The notes beneath the pieces are model-generated. The model did no database searches. It was not told the origin of the DNA and worked only from the letters and a program-made list of their open reading frames with translations. Positions 1 through 8,417 of a stretch of 64,000 nt of DNA are shown here, in pieces (position 1 is the first letter of the stretch; every line of letters starts with the position of its first letter). Both the position numbers and the translations under genes were made by a program. This stretch comes from Chryseobacterium taichungense (GTDB lineage: Bacteria > Bacteroidota > Bacteroidia > Flavobacteriales > Weeksellaceae). The DNA lies in NCBI RefSeq assembly GCF_900109935.1, contig NZ_FOBV01000001.1, positions 124,001-188,000 on the forward strand, read 5' to 3'.

Positions 1-1647
1 TTATTTGCCGATTGCTTCCGTAATAGGATTTCCTACGTTTCCGCTCGGAAACTGTATTCTCAATAATGAGGCAACTGTTGGAGCAATATCAGTCATATAA
101 TAAGCTTTACTGCTTTCTCCGTGCTGTATTCCCCAGCCCATGAAGATTAACGGGATATGTGAATCATATGAATTCCATACGCTGTGTGTGGTTCCGGTTT
201 TGGAGTATGGTGGCAACATGGAATCGTGAGAGATCAACTGAATATCGCCGCTTCTCTGTCTGTTGATGCCATTAATAATTCTTTGTTTGATCGGTTCCGG
301 AATAGTAGACTCCTGTACCTTGGTTACTGAAACAGCATACAGATCATCCGGATCATTTTCTATTTCTTTAATAGTAAAATCTCTTACCACATCCAGATCA
401 AGCTTATTGTCTTTCAGAAGCTTTCTGTCAAAATAAATCTGGTAATTGTCAATGGCATTGATCAGTTTATCTACCCCGAATTTTTCTTTCAGCTTCTCAT
501 TCATGTTTTTATCCATGCCATCACCGAAAAATCCTGTGGTAATTTTATGTTCCTGTAAAAAGCCTACCGAATGCGCTCCTCCGTGATCTGCAGAAAGAAA
601 AACGGTATACTGCCCTTTTCCTACTTTAGCATCTAAATAATTAAAAAACTGGGCAAGATCCTGATCCAGCCTTAAGTATACATCTTCTACTTCAATAGAA
701 TTGGGACCGAATTTGTGCCCGGCATAATCAGTAGAGGCCAAATTGATCGCCAGCATATCTACTACATTGTCGCCTCCCAACTGCTCTCCTTCAACGGCTG
801 CTTCAGCAAGTTTCAGGGTCAGCGTATTTCCAAAAGGTGTATAGCGGATGTTGTCTTTTTTAGCTTTATAATCCGCGGCTAAATTACTGTAAGGGAATAC
901 AGGGGTTTTTGCACTTCCCAGCAGACCTTCCCAAGCAGAATTATCCGGTGAGCTTTCCGTATACTGACTGATCGGAAGCAAGGTATTCCAGCCGTTTGCC
1001 ACTAACTTTTCAGGCATTTTCTGAGCATTGAACGCTTTTACCCACTGAGGCAGATCATTCATATACCAGCTGCTCGTGATGAAGTCTCCGGTAGAATCAT
1101 CAAACCAGAATGCTCCATTCGGAGTATGTCCTGCAGGCAAAATGGAAGCCCTGTCTTTAAGGGAAACTCCGATTACCTTACCCTGGAAATTGGTTGCCAT
1201 TCTGAGCTCATCCGTAATGGTGGTTGACCACAGGTTTTTCGGTGAGTGGCTTCCTGCTTTTGCATTGGTGGTTCCCACGGGTTGTACAGACTCGTCTGTG
1301 GTACAGTATACGTTTTTGCCTGTTTCTTTATCGGTCCAGTCGTTTCCTGCGATCCCGTGAATTGCCGGAACCGATCCTGTATAGATACAGGTATGTCCTA
1401 ATGCCGTAACAGTAGGTACATAAGGAATGTGAACATTATTCAGTGAATATCCTGTATTTAATAATCTCTTAAAACCGTCGTTGCCATATTTATTGTAAAA
1501 ACGGTACAAATAATCCCACCTCATCTGGTCTACCACAAGCCCTACAACAAGTTTCGGCCGTTCCAGTTGGGAATTTTTAATCTTCTGCGCGTTGATCGTC
1601 ATCACGGACAGCATAACTGCCGCTGCAATCGAAATTTTCCTAAGCAT
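1..1647 (-). CDS. pafA: PafA-type alkaline phosphatase, secreted
   Basis: Periplasmic phosphomonoesterase of the alkaline phosphatase superfamily, releasing phosphate from organic phosphoesters. The signal peptide is residues 1-20, ending INAQ. The metal and nucleophile region is clear: VVDQMRWD near residue 40, then VPTVTALGH with the threonine nucleophile at about residue 79, followed by IHGIAGNDW. The pair SLKDR matches the Lys/Arg phosphate clamp that separates PafA from E. coli PhoA. STDYAGH and SADHGG supply the remaining zinc ligands. I chose the ATG at 1647, which gives 548 aa. An upstream in-frame TTG at 1671 would put eight polar and aromatic residues in front of the signal peptide. 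The stop codon is the first base triplet of the window, so the gene is complete. Confidence 0.95.
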   Translation of the reverse strand: MLRKISIAAAVMLSVMTINAQKIKNSQLERPKLVVGLVVDQMRWDYLYRFYNKYGNDGFKRLLNTGYSLNNVHIPYVPTVTALGHTCIYTGSVPAIHGIAGNDWTDKETGKNVYCTTDESVQPVGTTNAKAGSHSPKNLWSTTITDELRMATNFQGKVIGVSLKDRASILPAGHTPNGAFWFDDSTGDFITSSWYMNDLPQWVKAFNAQKMPEKLVANGWNTLLPISQYTESSPDNSAWEGLLGSAKTPVFPYSNLAADYKAKKDNIRYTPFGNTLTLKLAEAAVEGEQLGGDNVVDMLAINLASTDYAGHKFGPNSIEVEDVYLRLDQDLAQFFNYLDAKVGKGQYTVFLSADHGGAHSVGFLQEHKITTGFFGDGMDKNMNEKLKEKFGVDKLINAIDNYQIYFDRKLLKDNKLDLDVVRDFTIKEIENDPDDLYAVSVTKVQESTIPEPIKQRIINGINRQRSGDIQLISHDSMLPPYSKTGTTHSVWNSYDSHIPLIFMGWGIQHGESSKAYYMTDIAPTVASLLRIQFPSGNVGNPITEAIGK

Positions 1648-1847
1648 CCAGTAACATTTTATTGAGAGCAAATTTACGGGTTTTTGAATTTTTGGTATGT
1701 GAAATTTTATTTAAATTTCCTTAGTGCCCTATTAATTTTCGTATCGTTTCTAAAAATAAATTGGTAAAAATTAAGAAAATATTGAATGATTTTCTATTAA
1801 AAGGCTTTAAGGTATATTATTTGTATGGAATTTGTTTCAAAATAAGT

Positions 1848-1855
1848 TAAATTTG
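1848..1855 (+). promoter_or_regulatory. Candidate -7 box (TAAATTTG)
   Basis: Matches the Bacteroidota housekeeping -7 motif TAnnTTTG, 35 bases before the ATG at 1890. TTTG at 1820-1823 could be the -33 element, but a 24-base spacer is slightly long. Confidence 0.35.
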
Positions 1856-1889
1856 AAATAAATTCAGATCCCTATAAATACACAAACAA

Positions 1890-2222
1890 ATGAAGCTTCT
1901 CCGACCTTTTCTTTTATTCGTTTCTATTCTTTTATTCGCATGGCTTTTTATAAGCAACATCAACCTGATCAACATAGCAACTACCCTCAACGAAGCTGAG
2001 ATCAATTCTGAAATCGAAAAAGTAAATAATTTTACGGATATTACCAGTCTTAAACAATTCAGCATTGAAAAAATTAATTATATGGAGGCCATCAGAAACC
2101 GGTTTACTGAAAATGCGATGATTCGCGTAGCAGTAATCTCAGTACTGATTATTTTACAGGTAGTTCTATATGCAACCAGTAGCAATATGTTCAGTTCCAG
2201 GCAGCCCCGAAAATCACACTGA
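1890..2222 (+). CDS. Small two-helix membrane protein, function unknown
   Basis: 110 aa. I do not recognise the family. Hydrophobic helices lie at about residues 4-22 and 77-95. Between them is a polar segment of roughly 50 residues rich in Glu, Asn and Ile that would sit on one side of the membrane, and the tail is short and basic (RQPRKSH). The gene follows pafA divergently and ends 25 bases before the GNAT gene, so the two may be cotranscribed. Codon use looks like its neighbours, which supports a real gene over chance, but no function can be inferred. Confidence 0.65.
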   Translation: MKLLRPFLLFVSILLFAWLFISNINLINIATTLNEAEINSEIEKVNNFTDITSLKQFSIEKINYMEAIRNRFTENAMIRVAVISVLIILQVVLYATSSNMFSSRQPRKSH

Positions 2223-2247
2223 TTGCAAAGGCCTTAATACTTTAATA

Positions 2248-2793
2248 ATGTCATTGGAAATCAGAAAACTCGAAAAGCTGACCGGCAACCCTACGCTCGC
2301 ATGGGGACGAAATGGCTATACTACCGATAAAATATTCGTGGTTTCCGCTATTGAAGCCGGAAGTACTTTTGAATTCAGCTTACGGGAGAAAAAACAGTCA
2401 TACACCAAAACGTGGAATCTGAGTGAAGATGATATCCATGAACTGAATACGATCATCAGCCAGGGGCATTCTTTCGGAGCCTACCATGAAAATGAACTTA
2501 TTGGCTGGATTATCTGCGATTTCAGATCCTGGAACAACAGTCTTTTCATTGAAAGTATATTAATAAGTGAAGATTTCAGAGGGCAGAGCATCGGCAGATT
2601 ACTTATTAAAGCGGTTAATCGTAAGGCGCGTAATCTACAATGCAGGATCGTAGAGCTGGAAACCCAAAATACCAATTACAAAGCTATTAAATTTTATCAG
2701 GAAGCAGGATTTACAATAACCGGCATTAATACAAAACTATACAATGATTCTGCGGAAACTGCTTTGTTTATGAGCTTTGATCTGTTAATATAA
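2248..2793 (+). CDS. GNAT N-acetyltransferase, streptothricin-acetyltransferase-like
   Basis: 181 aa. Transfers an acetyl group from acetyl-CoA to an amine. The acetyl-CoA loop is RGQSIGRLL near residue 115. The segment ELETQNTNYKAIKFYQEAGF, followed by an Asn/Lys-Leu-Tyr strand, closely resembles the C-terminal half of streptothricin acetyltransferases such as SatA. That similarity comes from memory, not from a search. The open frame extends to 2170, but that would overlap the preceding gene, so I use the ATG at 2248. The true substrate may be streptothricin-like or another lysine-type amine. Confidence 0.85.
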   Translation: MSLEIRKLEKLTGNPTLAWGRNGYTTDKIFVVSAIEAGSTFEFSLREKKQSYTKTWNLSEDDIHELNTIISQGHSFGAYHENELIGWIICDFRSWNNSLFIESILISEDFRGQSIGRLLIKAVNRKARNLQCRIVELETQNTNYKAIKFYQEAGFTITGINTKLYNDSAETALFMSFDLLI

Positions 2794-2869
2794 GGGCAAT
2801 TTGCCCATTAATGATAATAAATATTTTTAATTAAAATATATACGTTATATTTATAATCTACTTATTATC

Positions 2870-4588
2870 ATGAAAAAAATCACATTTTTTATCGTATTTT
2901 TAGCAATCCAACAATTTATTTTCGCCCAGACAAATCAATATGCAGATTTTATTAAGACCTGGAATTTCATTAAATATTACCATCCCGACCTGGCCAGCAG
3001 AAAAATGGATGCCGACAGTTTATTCCTGATGAATGTTGAGAAAGTAAACGCCAAAGAAAACTTCAACGACGTAATCAAACTGGTAACGCAGAATCTGAAT
3101 ACACGTTTTTCCACACCACCGATTGTTGAAGCCCAAAAAGATGTACTCTCTGTCAATCAAAACTTTGACTGGTTTCGAAAAAACAAAAAGATCAGTCCTG
3201 AAAATAAGAGTTTACTGGATAACATCTACAGAAACCGTTTTGATTACACGCTTCTACCCAAAGGAAAATCAGTAGAGGATGAAAAAAAGTATGAATTTCC
3301 AAAAGAAGAGAATCTACCGCTGAAATACAGATTACTGACAATGGCAAAAATACGGGGCACTGTCGATTATCTTTTTCCGCACAAATATTTAATGGATAAA
3401 AATTTTGATTCTTATTTTAATACTTTATTGGACGAAGCTGTAAAATCAACTACCCGGAAGGATTTTGAGATTGTCCTTGCTAAAACGGTTTCACAATTTC
3501 AGGACAGTCACGCTTTTGCATTTTACCGTCAACTGAATTACAAAAACGAAATATTGTTTAATGTTTCTTATTATTCACCATTTGATTTTCAAATTGTAGG
3601 AGATCATTTGTTGGTTACTCATCTTATTTCTCCTGAGATATGCAGTAAAGCCCATCTGAAAAAGGGTGATAAGATAACGGAAATTAATGGAAAAAAAGTC
3701 TCCGAAATGATTAAGGAAAAAGGTAAATTACTTTCGGTTTCCAACCATCAAAAACTACAATACGTTCTTTCAACCTACGAGTATAATTTGATCTGGCCGG
3801 ATAATTTACCAAAGAAAACGTTGACTGTACATTCCGGCTCTAAAAGATTTTCCACAGAAATTGACTTAGTAAATCCCACTGATAAATCACAAGTTTCTGT
3901 TATTTCTAATTATATCAACAATAAAAACAGCAAAATAAAAAACAGGAATTTAATTAATAAGGATATTGCCTATTTTAAAACCGATGCAACAATGCATTTC
4001 ATGGAGAATGTTGATGATGATAAATTGGATGCCAAAATGGATAGTATCCTGGAAGATGCCTCACACAAAAAGGCCATTGTTTTTGACATGAGGGGCTATC
4101 CGGATTGGGGTGGCTTCATTTTTTATTATGTATATAAATACTTCTCGCCTGTCGAAAATTATTTTTATAAATATTATGAACCTAATTTGAAAAATTTAGG
4201 AACCTTTAGTCTCAGGGATCCAAAATATAATTATCCGGAAATTAAAGATAAAACGACACATCCCTATCCCGGAAAAGTTTTTATACTTGTAAATCCAGAT
4301 ACGCGCAGTGCCAGTGAATGGTATTCGATGAGCCTTCAGAAAATTTTTCCGAAATCTGTTACGATTGGCCAGCAGACTTCAGGTGCAGACGGAGATGTGG
4401 TTAAAATTAATCTTCCGGGAGATTATCTTCTGGAATTTACAGGAAACGGAATCTTTTATCCCGATAATACACAGACTCAGCAAAAAGGGATCAGAATCAA
4501 CGAATTGGTCAAATATACGGATCAGGATATTCTTGATGGTCGTGATCTTGAATTCGAAAGGGTCTTGAAGTCCTTGATTTCTCTGTAG
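2870..4588 (+). CDS. Secreted S41-family peptidase (IRBP/tricorn-like)
   Basis: 572 aa with a signal peptide (residues 1-19, ending IFAQ). The order is an N-terminal helical region, a QDSHAFAF motif whose His fits the S41 D-x-H element, a PDZ-like stretch (HLKKGDKITEINGKKV), then the catalytic core ending TRSASEWY with the nucleophile Ser. The Lys of the CtpA-type dyad is absent: the strand after the Ser reads GQQTSGADGD where CtpA-like enzymes have TFGKG. A Ser-His arrangement as in tricorn-type members is therefore more likely. It stands alone, with ~75 AT-rich bases upstream and 170 downstream. The substrate is unknown. Confidence 0.82.
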   Translation: MKKITFFIVFLAIQQFIFAQTNQYADFIKTWNFIKYYHPDLASRKMDADSLFLMNVEKVNAKENFNDVIKLVTQNLNTRFSTPPIVEAQKDVLSVNQNFDWFRKNKKISPENKSLLDNIYRNRFDYTLLPKGKSVEDEKKYEFPKEENLPLKYRLLTMAKIRGTVDYLFPHKYLMDKNFDSYFNTLLDEAVKSTTRKDFEIVLAKTVSQFQDSHAFAFYRQLNYKNEILFNVSYYSPFDFQIVGDHLLVTHLISPEICSKAHLKKGDKITEINGKKVSEMIKEKGKLLSVSNHQKLQYVLSTYEYNLIWPDNLPKKTLTVHSGSKRFSTEIDLVNPTDKSQVSVISNYINNKNSKIKNRNLINKDIAYFKTDATMHFMENVDDDKLDAKMDSILEDASHKKAIVFDMRGYPDWGGFIFYYVYKYFSPVENYFYKYYEPNLKNLGTFSLRDPKYNYPEIKDKTTHPYPGKVFILVNPDTRSASEWYSMSLQKIFPKSVTIGQQTSGADGDVVKINLPGDYLLEFTGNGIFYPDNTQTQQKGIRINELVKYTDQDILDGRDLEFERVLKSLISL

Positions 4589-4758
4589 TATGTAACTTTT
4601 GACTACGTCGAACCTTTGGTTTGTGGTTAATTCTGAAATTAGTTTAAACAATTTAAATAAAAAAATCATCTGACCTCCACAACAAACAAAATTTGAACTT
4701 TATAACACAATGTAAACTTCAAATAAGCCTCAACTTTGTCATGTAAAATTTAAATACA

Positions 4759-5742
4759 ATGGAAAACGTACAGACAAAAACAACAGTTTTGGTAACAGGA
4801 GGAACAGGATTTTTGGGAGTTCACACCATTCTGCAATTATTACAGCAAGGATATGAAGTGAAAACAACACTCCGTTCATTAGCAAAAAAAGACAGCATCA
4901 TCAAAGCACTGGAAGAAGGAGGAATTTCAGATTTTTCTCATCTTTCTTTTTTTGAAGCAGATCTTACGAATGACAACAATTGGGATGAAGCCGTAAACGG
5001 CTGCAAATATGTTCTTCATGTGGCCTCTCCTTTTCCGGCACAAGACCCAAAAGATGAAAATGAGCTGGTCATTCCGGCAAGAGACGGCGCTTTGCGCGTA
5101 CTGAAAGCATCTCGTGATGCCGGCGTAAAAAGAGTTGTTTTAACGTCATCTTTTGCAGCGGTAGGTTATAGCATCAATACAGAAAATCATATTTTCACAG
5201 AAGAGGACTGGACAGATGTAAATGCAGAACTTCCTCCTTACATCAAATCAAAAACCGTTGCCGAAAAAGCCGCATGGGAATTCATCGAAAGAGAAGGAAA
5301 CGGGCTGGAATTATCGGTCATTAATCCCGTAGGAATTTTCGGACCTGCACTCGGCGGTATTACTTCTGCTTCTCTCGATATTGCTGTTTCCGGTATTCTG
5401 AAGGGCAATCTTGAATACACCCCTACTTTCACAATGGGTGTTGTAGATGTAAGAGATGTTGCAGCCATTCATATCAAAGCAATGCTTAGTCCTGATGCTG
5501 CCGGACAACGTTTTATTGCAACTGCTGATGGCGTGATGAGCTTTTATGATGTTGGGGAATTATTTAAAAAAGAAAGACCGCAATATACTGCCAACATTAA
5601 AAAACTGGAACCCATCGGTAAAGAATTTTACAAACAAATCTCGAATGAAAAAGCAAGAACCATTTTGCACTGGAATCCGAGAAGCCGTGAAGAAGCTTTG
5701 CTGGCAAGTGCGGATAGCCTGATGGCTGATTCACAGATTTAG
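4759..5742 (+). CDS. SDR-family NAD(P)-dependent reductase (dihydroflavonol reductase-like)
   Basis: 327 aa extended short-chain dehydrogenase. The N-terminal Rossmann motif is VTGGTGFLG (residues ~13-21), and RS after the second strand suggests NADP. The catalytic set is visible as VLTSSFAAVGY (Ser) and YIKSK (Tyr-x-x-x-Lys). It resembles bacterial aldehyde/ketone reductases annotated as dihydroflavonol 4-reductase-like. The real substrate is probably an aldehyde or ketone, not a flavonoid. An AraC-type regulator follows 95 bases downstream on the same strand and may control it. Confidence 0.9.
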   Translation: MENVQTKTTVLVTGGTGFLGVHTILQLLQQGYEVKTTLRSLAKKDSIIKALEEGGISDFSHLSFFEADLTNDNNWDEAVNGCKYVLHVASPFPAQDPKDENELVIPARDGALRVLKASRDAGVKRVVLTSSFAAVGYSINTENHIFTEEDWTDVNAELPPYIKSKTVAEKAAWEFIEREGNGLELSVINPVGIFGPALGGITSASLDIAVSGILKGNLEYTPTFTMGVVDVRDVAAIHIKAMLSPDAAGQRFIATADGVMSFYDVGELFKKERPQYTANIKKLEPIGKEFYKQISNEKARTILHWNPRSREEALLASADSLMADSQI

Positions 5743-5836
5743 TTTACATTTATATATAATTTAAGCCAACTGAAATATTTTAGAGAATAAAATAATCCTA
5801 TTAATTTCTTTAACATCAAAAGAGAAAAGTATAAAT

Positions 5837-6625
5837 ATGAAATTCAACAATCTGCAGTCATGTCATCTGGGTCCTGAAATATCTCCGGAACAGTTTATTC
5901 CTGAACATTTCTTTCTGTTTTTGCTGAAAGGTTCAATGATATCCTATGACGGCTACAAGCATTACAGAATGAATCCCGGCGATTACTGTATTGCCAGGAA
6001 AAATCATCTGGTGCGGTATACAAAATATAAAGATGACGGAAAGTTTGAAAAGGTAATCATCACTTTCGATGAACCTTTTTTGAGAAAATTTCTCGAAAGG
6101 CATTCGTATACTGCCGGGCCAACTGATAACGATAATTCATTTCTATTCATTAAAGAAGATCTTCTAATTGAAAATTTTGTACGTTCGCTGGAACCGTATT
6201 ATAACGGAACAGAAACACTGGATGATGATTTTGTAGATATCAAGCGTGAGGAACTTTTGATGATATTGTTGAAAAACAATCCGGATCTGAAAGATATTTT
6301 CTTCAACTTCAATATTCCGCATAAGATTGATCTGGAACATTTTATGAATCAGAATTATAAATTCAATATCAGCCTGGAACGTTTTGCTTTCATGACCGGA
6401 AGAAGTCTTTCTTCGTTTAAAAGAGATTTTAAAATGATTTTTAATATGGCTCCGGGAAAATGGCTCATTAAGAAACGTCTTCAGGAAGCTTATTTTCTTT
6501 TGGAAAAGGAAGATAAAAAACCCAGCGACATTTATATTGATCTGGGATTTGAGGATCTTTCGCACTTTTCTTTTGCTTTTAAAAAGGAATTTGGGGTTTC
6601 GCCTTCGGAGATTGCAAGGGCTTAA
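5837..6625 (+). CDS. AraC-family transcriptional regulator
   Basis: 262 aa. The N-terminal half looks like a cupin-type sensor domain (GSMISYDGYKHYRMNPGDY and surrounding strands). The C-terminal ~100 residues form the paired helix-turn-helix, with LERFAFMTGRSLSSFKRDF as the first reader and DLGFEDLSHFSFAFKKEFG as the second, ending in the typical FGVSPSE. It probably governs the adjacent reductase gene, as such pairs commonly do, and it lies on the same strand. The effector cannot be read from sequence. Confidence 0.9.
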   Translation: MKFNNLQSCHLGPEISPEQFIPEHFFLFLLKGSMISYDGYKHYRMNPGDYCIARKNHLVRYTKYKDDGKFEKVIITFDEPFLRKFLERHSYTAGPTDNDNSFLFIKEDLLIENFVRSLEPYYNGTETLDDDFVDIKREELLMILLKNNPDLKDIFFNFNIPHKIDLEHFMNQNYKFNISLERFAFMTGRSLSSFKRDFKMIFNMAPGKWLIKKRLQEAYFLLEKEDKKPSDIYIDLGFEDLSHFSFAFKKEFGVSPSEIARA

Positions 6626-6662
6626 AGCTTATTGTTTTGATTTAAAATAATCAGGATACTAA

Positions 6663-6689
6663 AACTCCGCGCCCTTCGGGCGCGGAGTT
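6663..6689. terminator. Bidirectional hairpin terminator
   Basis: A perfect 12-bp stem closed by a TTC loop, GC-rich (ACTCCGCGCCC arm), between the converging AraC and mdh genes. There is only a short T-run on the minus side, so it may act as a shared stop. Confidence 0.75.
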
Positions 6690-6714
6690 CATATATAAGG
6701 CAAAAGTTTATATA

Positions 6715-7641
6715 TTAAAACTTCAAATCTCCATTTACTTCTCTCACGGCATTGGCAGCTTCAGCGAATTTCAATTGCTCTTCAGCAGTAAGGGTTACGT
6801 TCACGATTTTTTCTACACCGTTTGCTCCGATAATCGCCGGAACACCAAGGCAGATATCATTTTGACCATATTCTCCTTCAAGCATTAAAGAACAAGGAAT
6901 CATTTTCTTCTGATCGCAAGCGATAGCCTGAACCATTACAGAAACTGCAGCTCCCGGAGCGTACCATGCAGAAGTTCCTAATAATTTAGTAAGGGTTGCT
7001 CCTCCTACTTTTGTTTCTTCGATTACATATTTTTGTTGCTCAGCGTCAAGGAATTCAGTTACAGGAACTCCGTTTCTTGTAGCTTTGCTCAATAAAGGAA
7101 GCATTCCTGTATCACTGTGTGCAGCGATTACCATTCCGTCTACATCTGAAATTGGAGCTTCCAACGCTTCAGCCAATCTGTATTTGAATCTTGCAGAATC
7201 CAGAGCACCACCCATTCCGATGATCTTGTGCTTAGCAAGTCCTGAAGTTTTGTGTACGAGGTAAGCCATTGTATCCATTGGATTGGAAACCACGATGATA
7301 ATAACATCAGGGGAATGTTTTACCAGGTTTTCAGTAACGTCTTTCACGATTCCTGCATTGATACCGATCAGTTCTTCTCTTGTCATTCCAGGTTTTCTTG
7401 GAATACCTGAAGTAATAACGGCTACGTGAGAACCTGCAGTTTTGCTGTAATCACCTGTTGTTCCGGTAATTTTCGTATCGAATCCGTTAAGAGATGCGGT
7501 CTGCATCAAATCCATTGCCTTACCTTCAGCAAATCCTTCTTTAATATCCACCAAAACTACTTCTGAACAGAAGTTCTTCATTGCGATGTATTCTGCACAG
7601 CTTGCTCCTACAGCGCCTGCACCTACTACAGTTACTTTCAT
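6715..7641 (-). CDS. mdh: Malate dehydrogenase
   Basis: 308 aa, NAD-dependent oxidation of malate to oxaloacetate in the TCA cycle, LDH-like MDH type. The nucleotide loop is VVGAGAVGASCAEY at residues 4-17, followed by VLVDI with the Asp that selects NAD. Substrate-binding arginines are in SGIPRKPGMTREE, the NAD-site motif is VVSNPMDTM, and the catalytic His is in VIAAHSDTGM. The length is normal for this subfamily. It is monocistronic, with a hairpin at its 3' end and ~195 bases of AT-rich leader to the next gene. Confidence 0.97.
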   Translation of the reverse strand: MKVTVVGAGAVGASCAEYIAMKNFCSEVVLVDIKEGFAEGKAMDLMQTASLNGFDTKITGTTGDYSKTAGSHVAVITSGIPRKPGMTREELIGINAGIVKDVTENLVKHSPDVIIIVVSNPMDTMAYLVHKTSGLAKHKIIGMGGALDSARFKYRLAEALEAPISDVDGMVIAAHSDTGMLPLLSKATRNGVPVTEFLDAEQQKYVIEETKVGGATLTKLLGTSAWYAPGAAVSVMVQAIACDQKKMIPCSLMLEGEYGQNDICLGVPAIIGANGVEKIVNVTLTAEEQLKFAEAANAVREVNGDLKF

Positions 7642-7835
7642 AATATACTTATTTATTGTTTTTTTAATGGCATTATGGAACTTTACAGTTTCATAATATA
7701 GCTTTAAAATTTATTTATCTGAATTGTTTGTTTAGCTTAAAATTGAAAACTCCCAAATTTAACAATTCCTGAAAAATTGAGCAATCTTTCAGGAATTTAT
7801 TATCTTTAAAATATTATTTAGAATAAAATAGCTGA

Positions 7836-8390
7836 TTAATTAACATTCAGCAGGAAAGTGTATAATTTTTTTGCGCCCGACAATACATCATCGTAATGCG
7901 GCTCCGTAATTTCAGTATCCAGCACTTCTTTAAAATCTTTCCACATGGCACCCGTATTTTCATGGTAACAACCAAAGAAATTGAATGTCACCTCATCAAA
8001 ACCATCAGTTTTGGAAAGCTGTTTTGCGATAACGTTTCCGCCAAGCGTAGAGCCTTCTATCACATACATTGCGCCCAGTGCTTCGCTTTCATTGGCAAGT
8101 ATCAGTTCGTGTGAAGCAATACTTCTTTTCAGTTCAAGGCTTTTAAGATCTTCTTCAATTAAAGAAAGTTTTTTTCTGTCATCAAGCTGAAGTTTTTCCG
8201 AGAACCTCTCTGATAATTTACTGAAAATCTCCTCTTCCGAATTCAGAAGCATCAGGTAGTTGGTACGGATGATTTTTTTATAATCTTCAAGTGTAAATGT
8301 TCTGTTGAAAATTTTTTCTGAGCTGAAAAGCTTTTCGGCAGCATCGTGATATTCTGCCGTATTTTGTTTAAGATATTCTGATACCGTCAT
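7836..8390 (-). CDS. bphO: Biliverdin-producing heme oxygenase
   Basis: 184 aa BphO-type heme oxygenase: opens heme to biliverdin, iron and CO. The proximal heme ligand is the His in AEYHDAAEKLF near residue 15, and YVIEGSTLGGNVIAK is the distal-helix signature typical of bacterial phytochrome-linked oxygenases. The gene starts 27 bases after the stop of the bacteriophytochrome gene on the same strand, so the operon makes both the photoreceptor and its chromophore. Confidence 0.93.
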   Translation of the reverse strand: MTVSEYLKQNTAEYHDAAEKLFSSEKIFNRTFTLEDYKKIIRTNYLMLLNSEEEIFSKLSERFSEKLQLDDRKKLSLIEEDLKSLELKRSIASHELILANESEALGAMYVIEGSTLGGNVIAKQLSKTDGFDEVTFNFFGCYHENTGAMWKDFKEVLDTEITEPHYDDVLSGAKKLYTFLLNVN

Positions 8391-8417
8391 AAAGATTTAA
8401 AAGGTATTCCTTTGATT

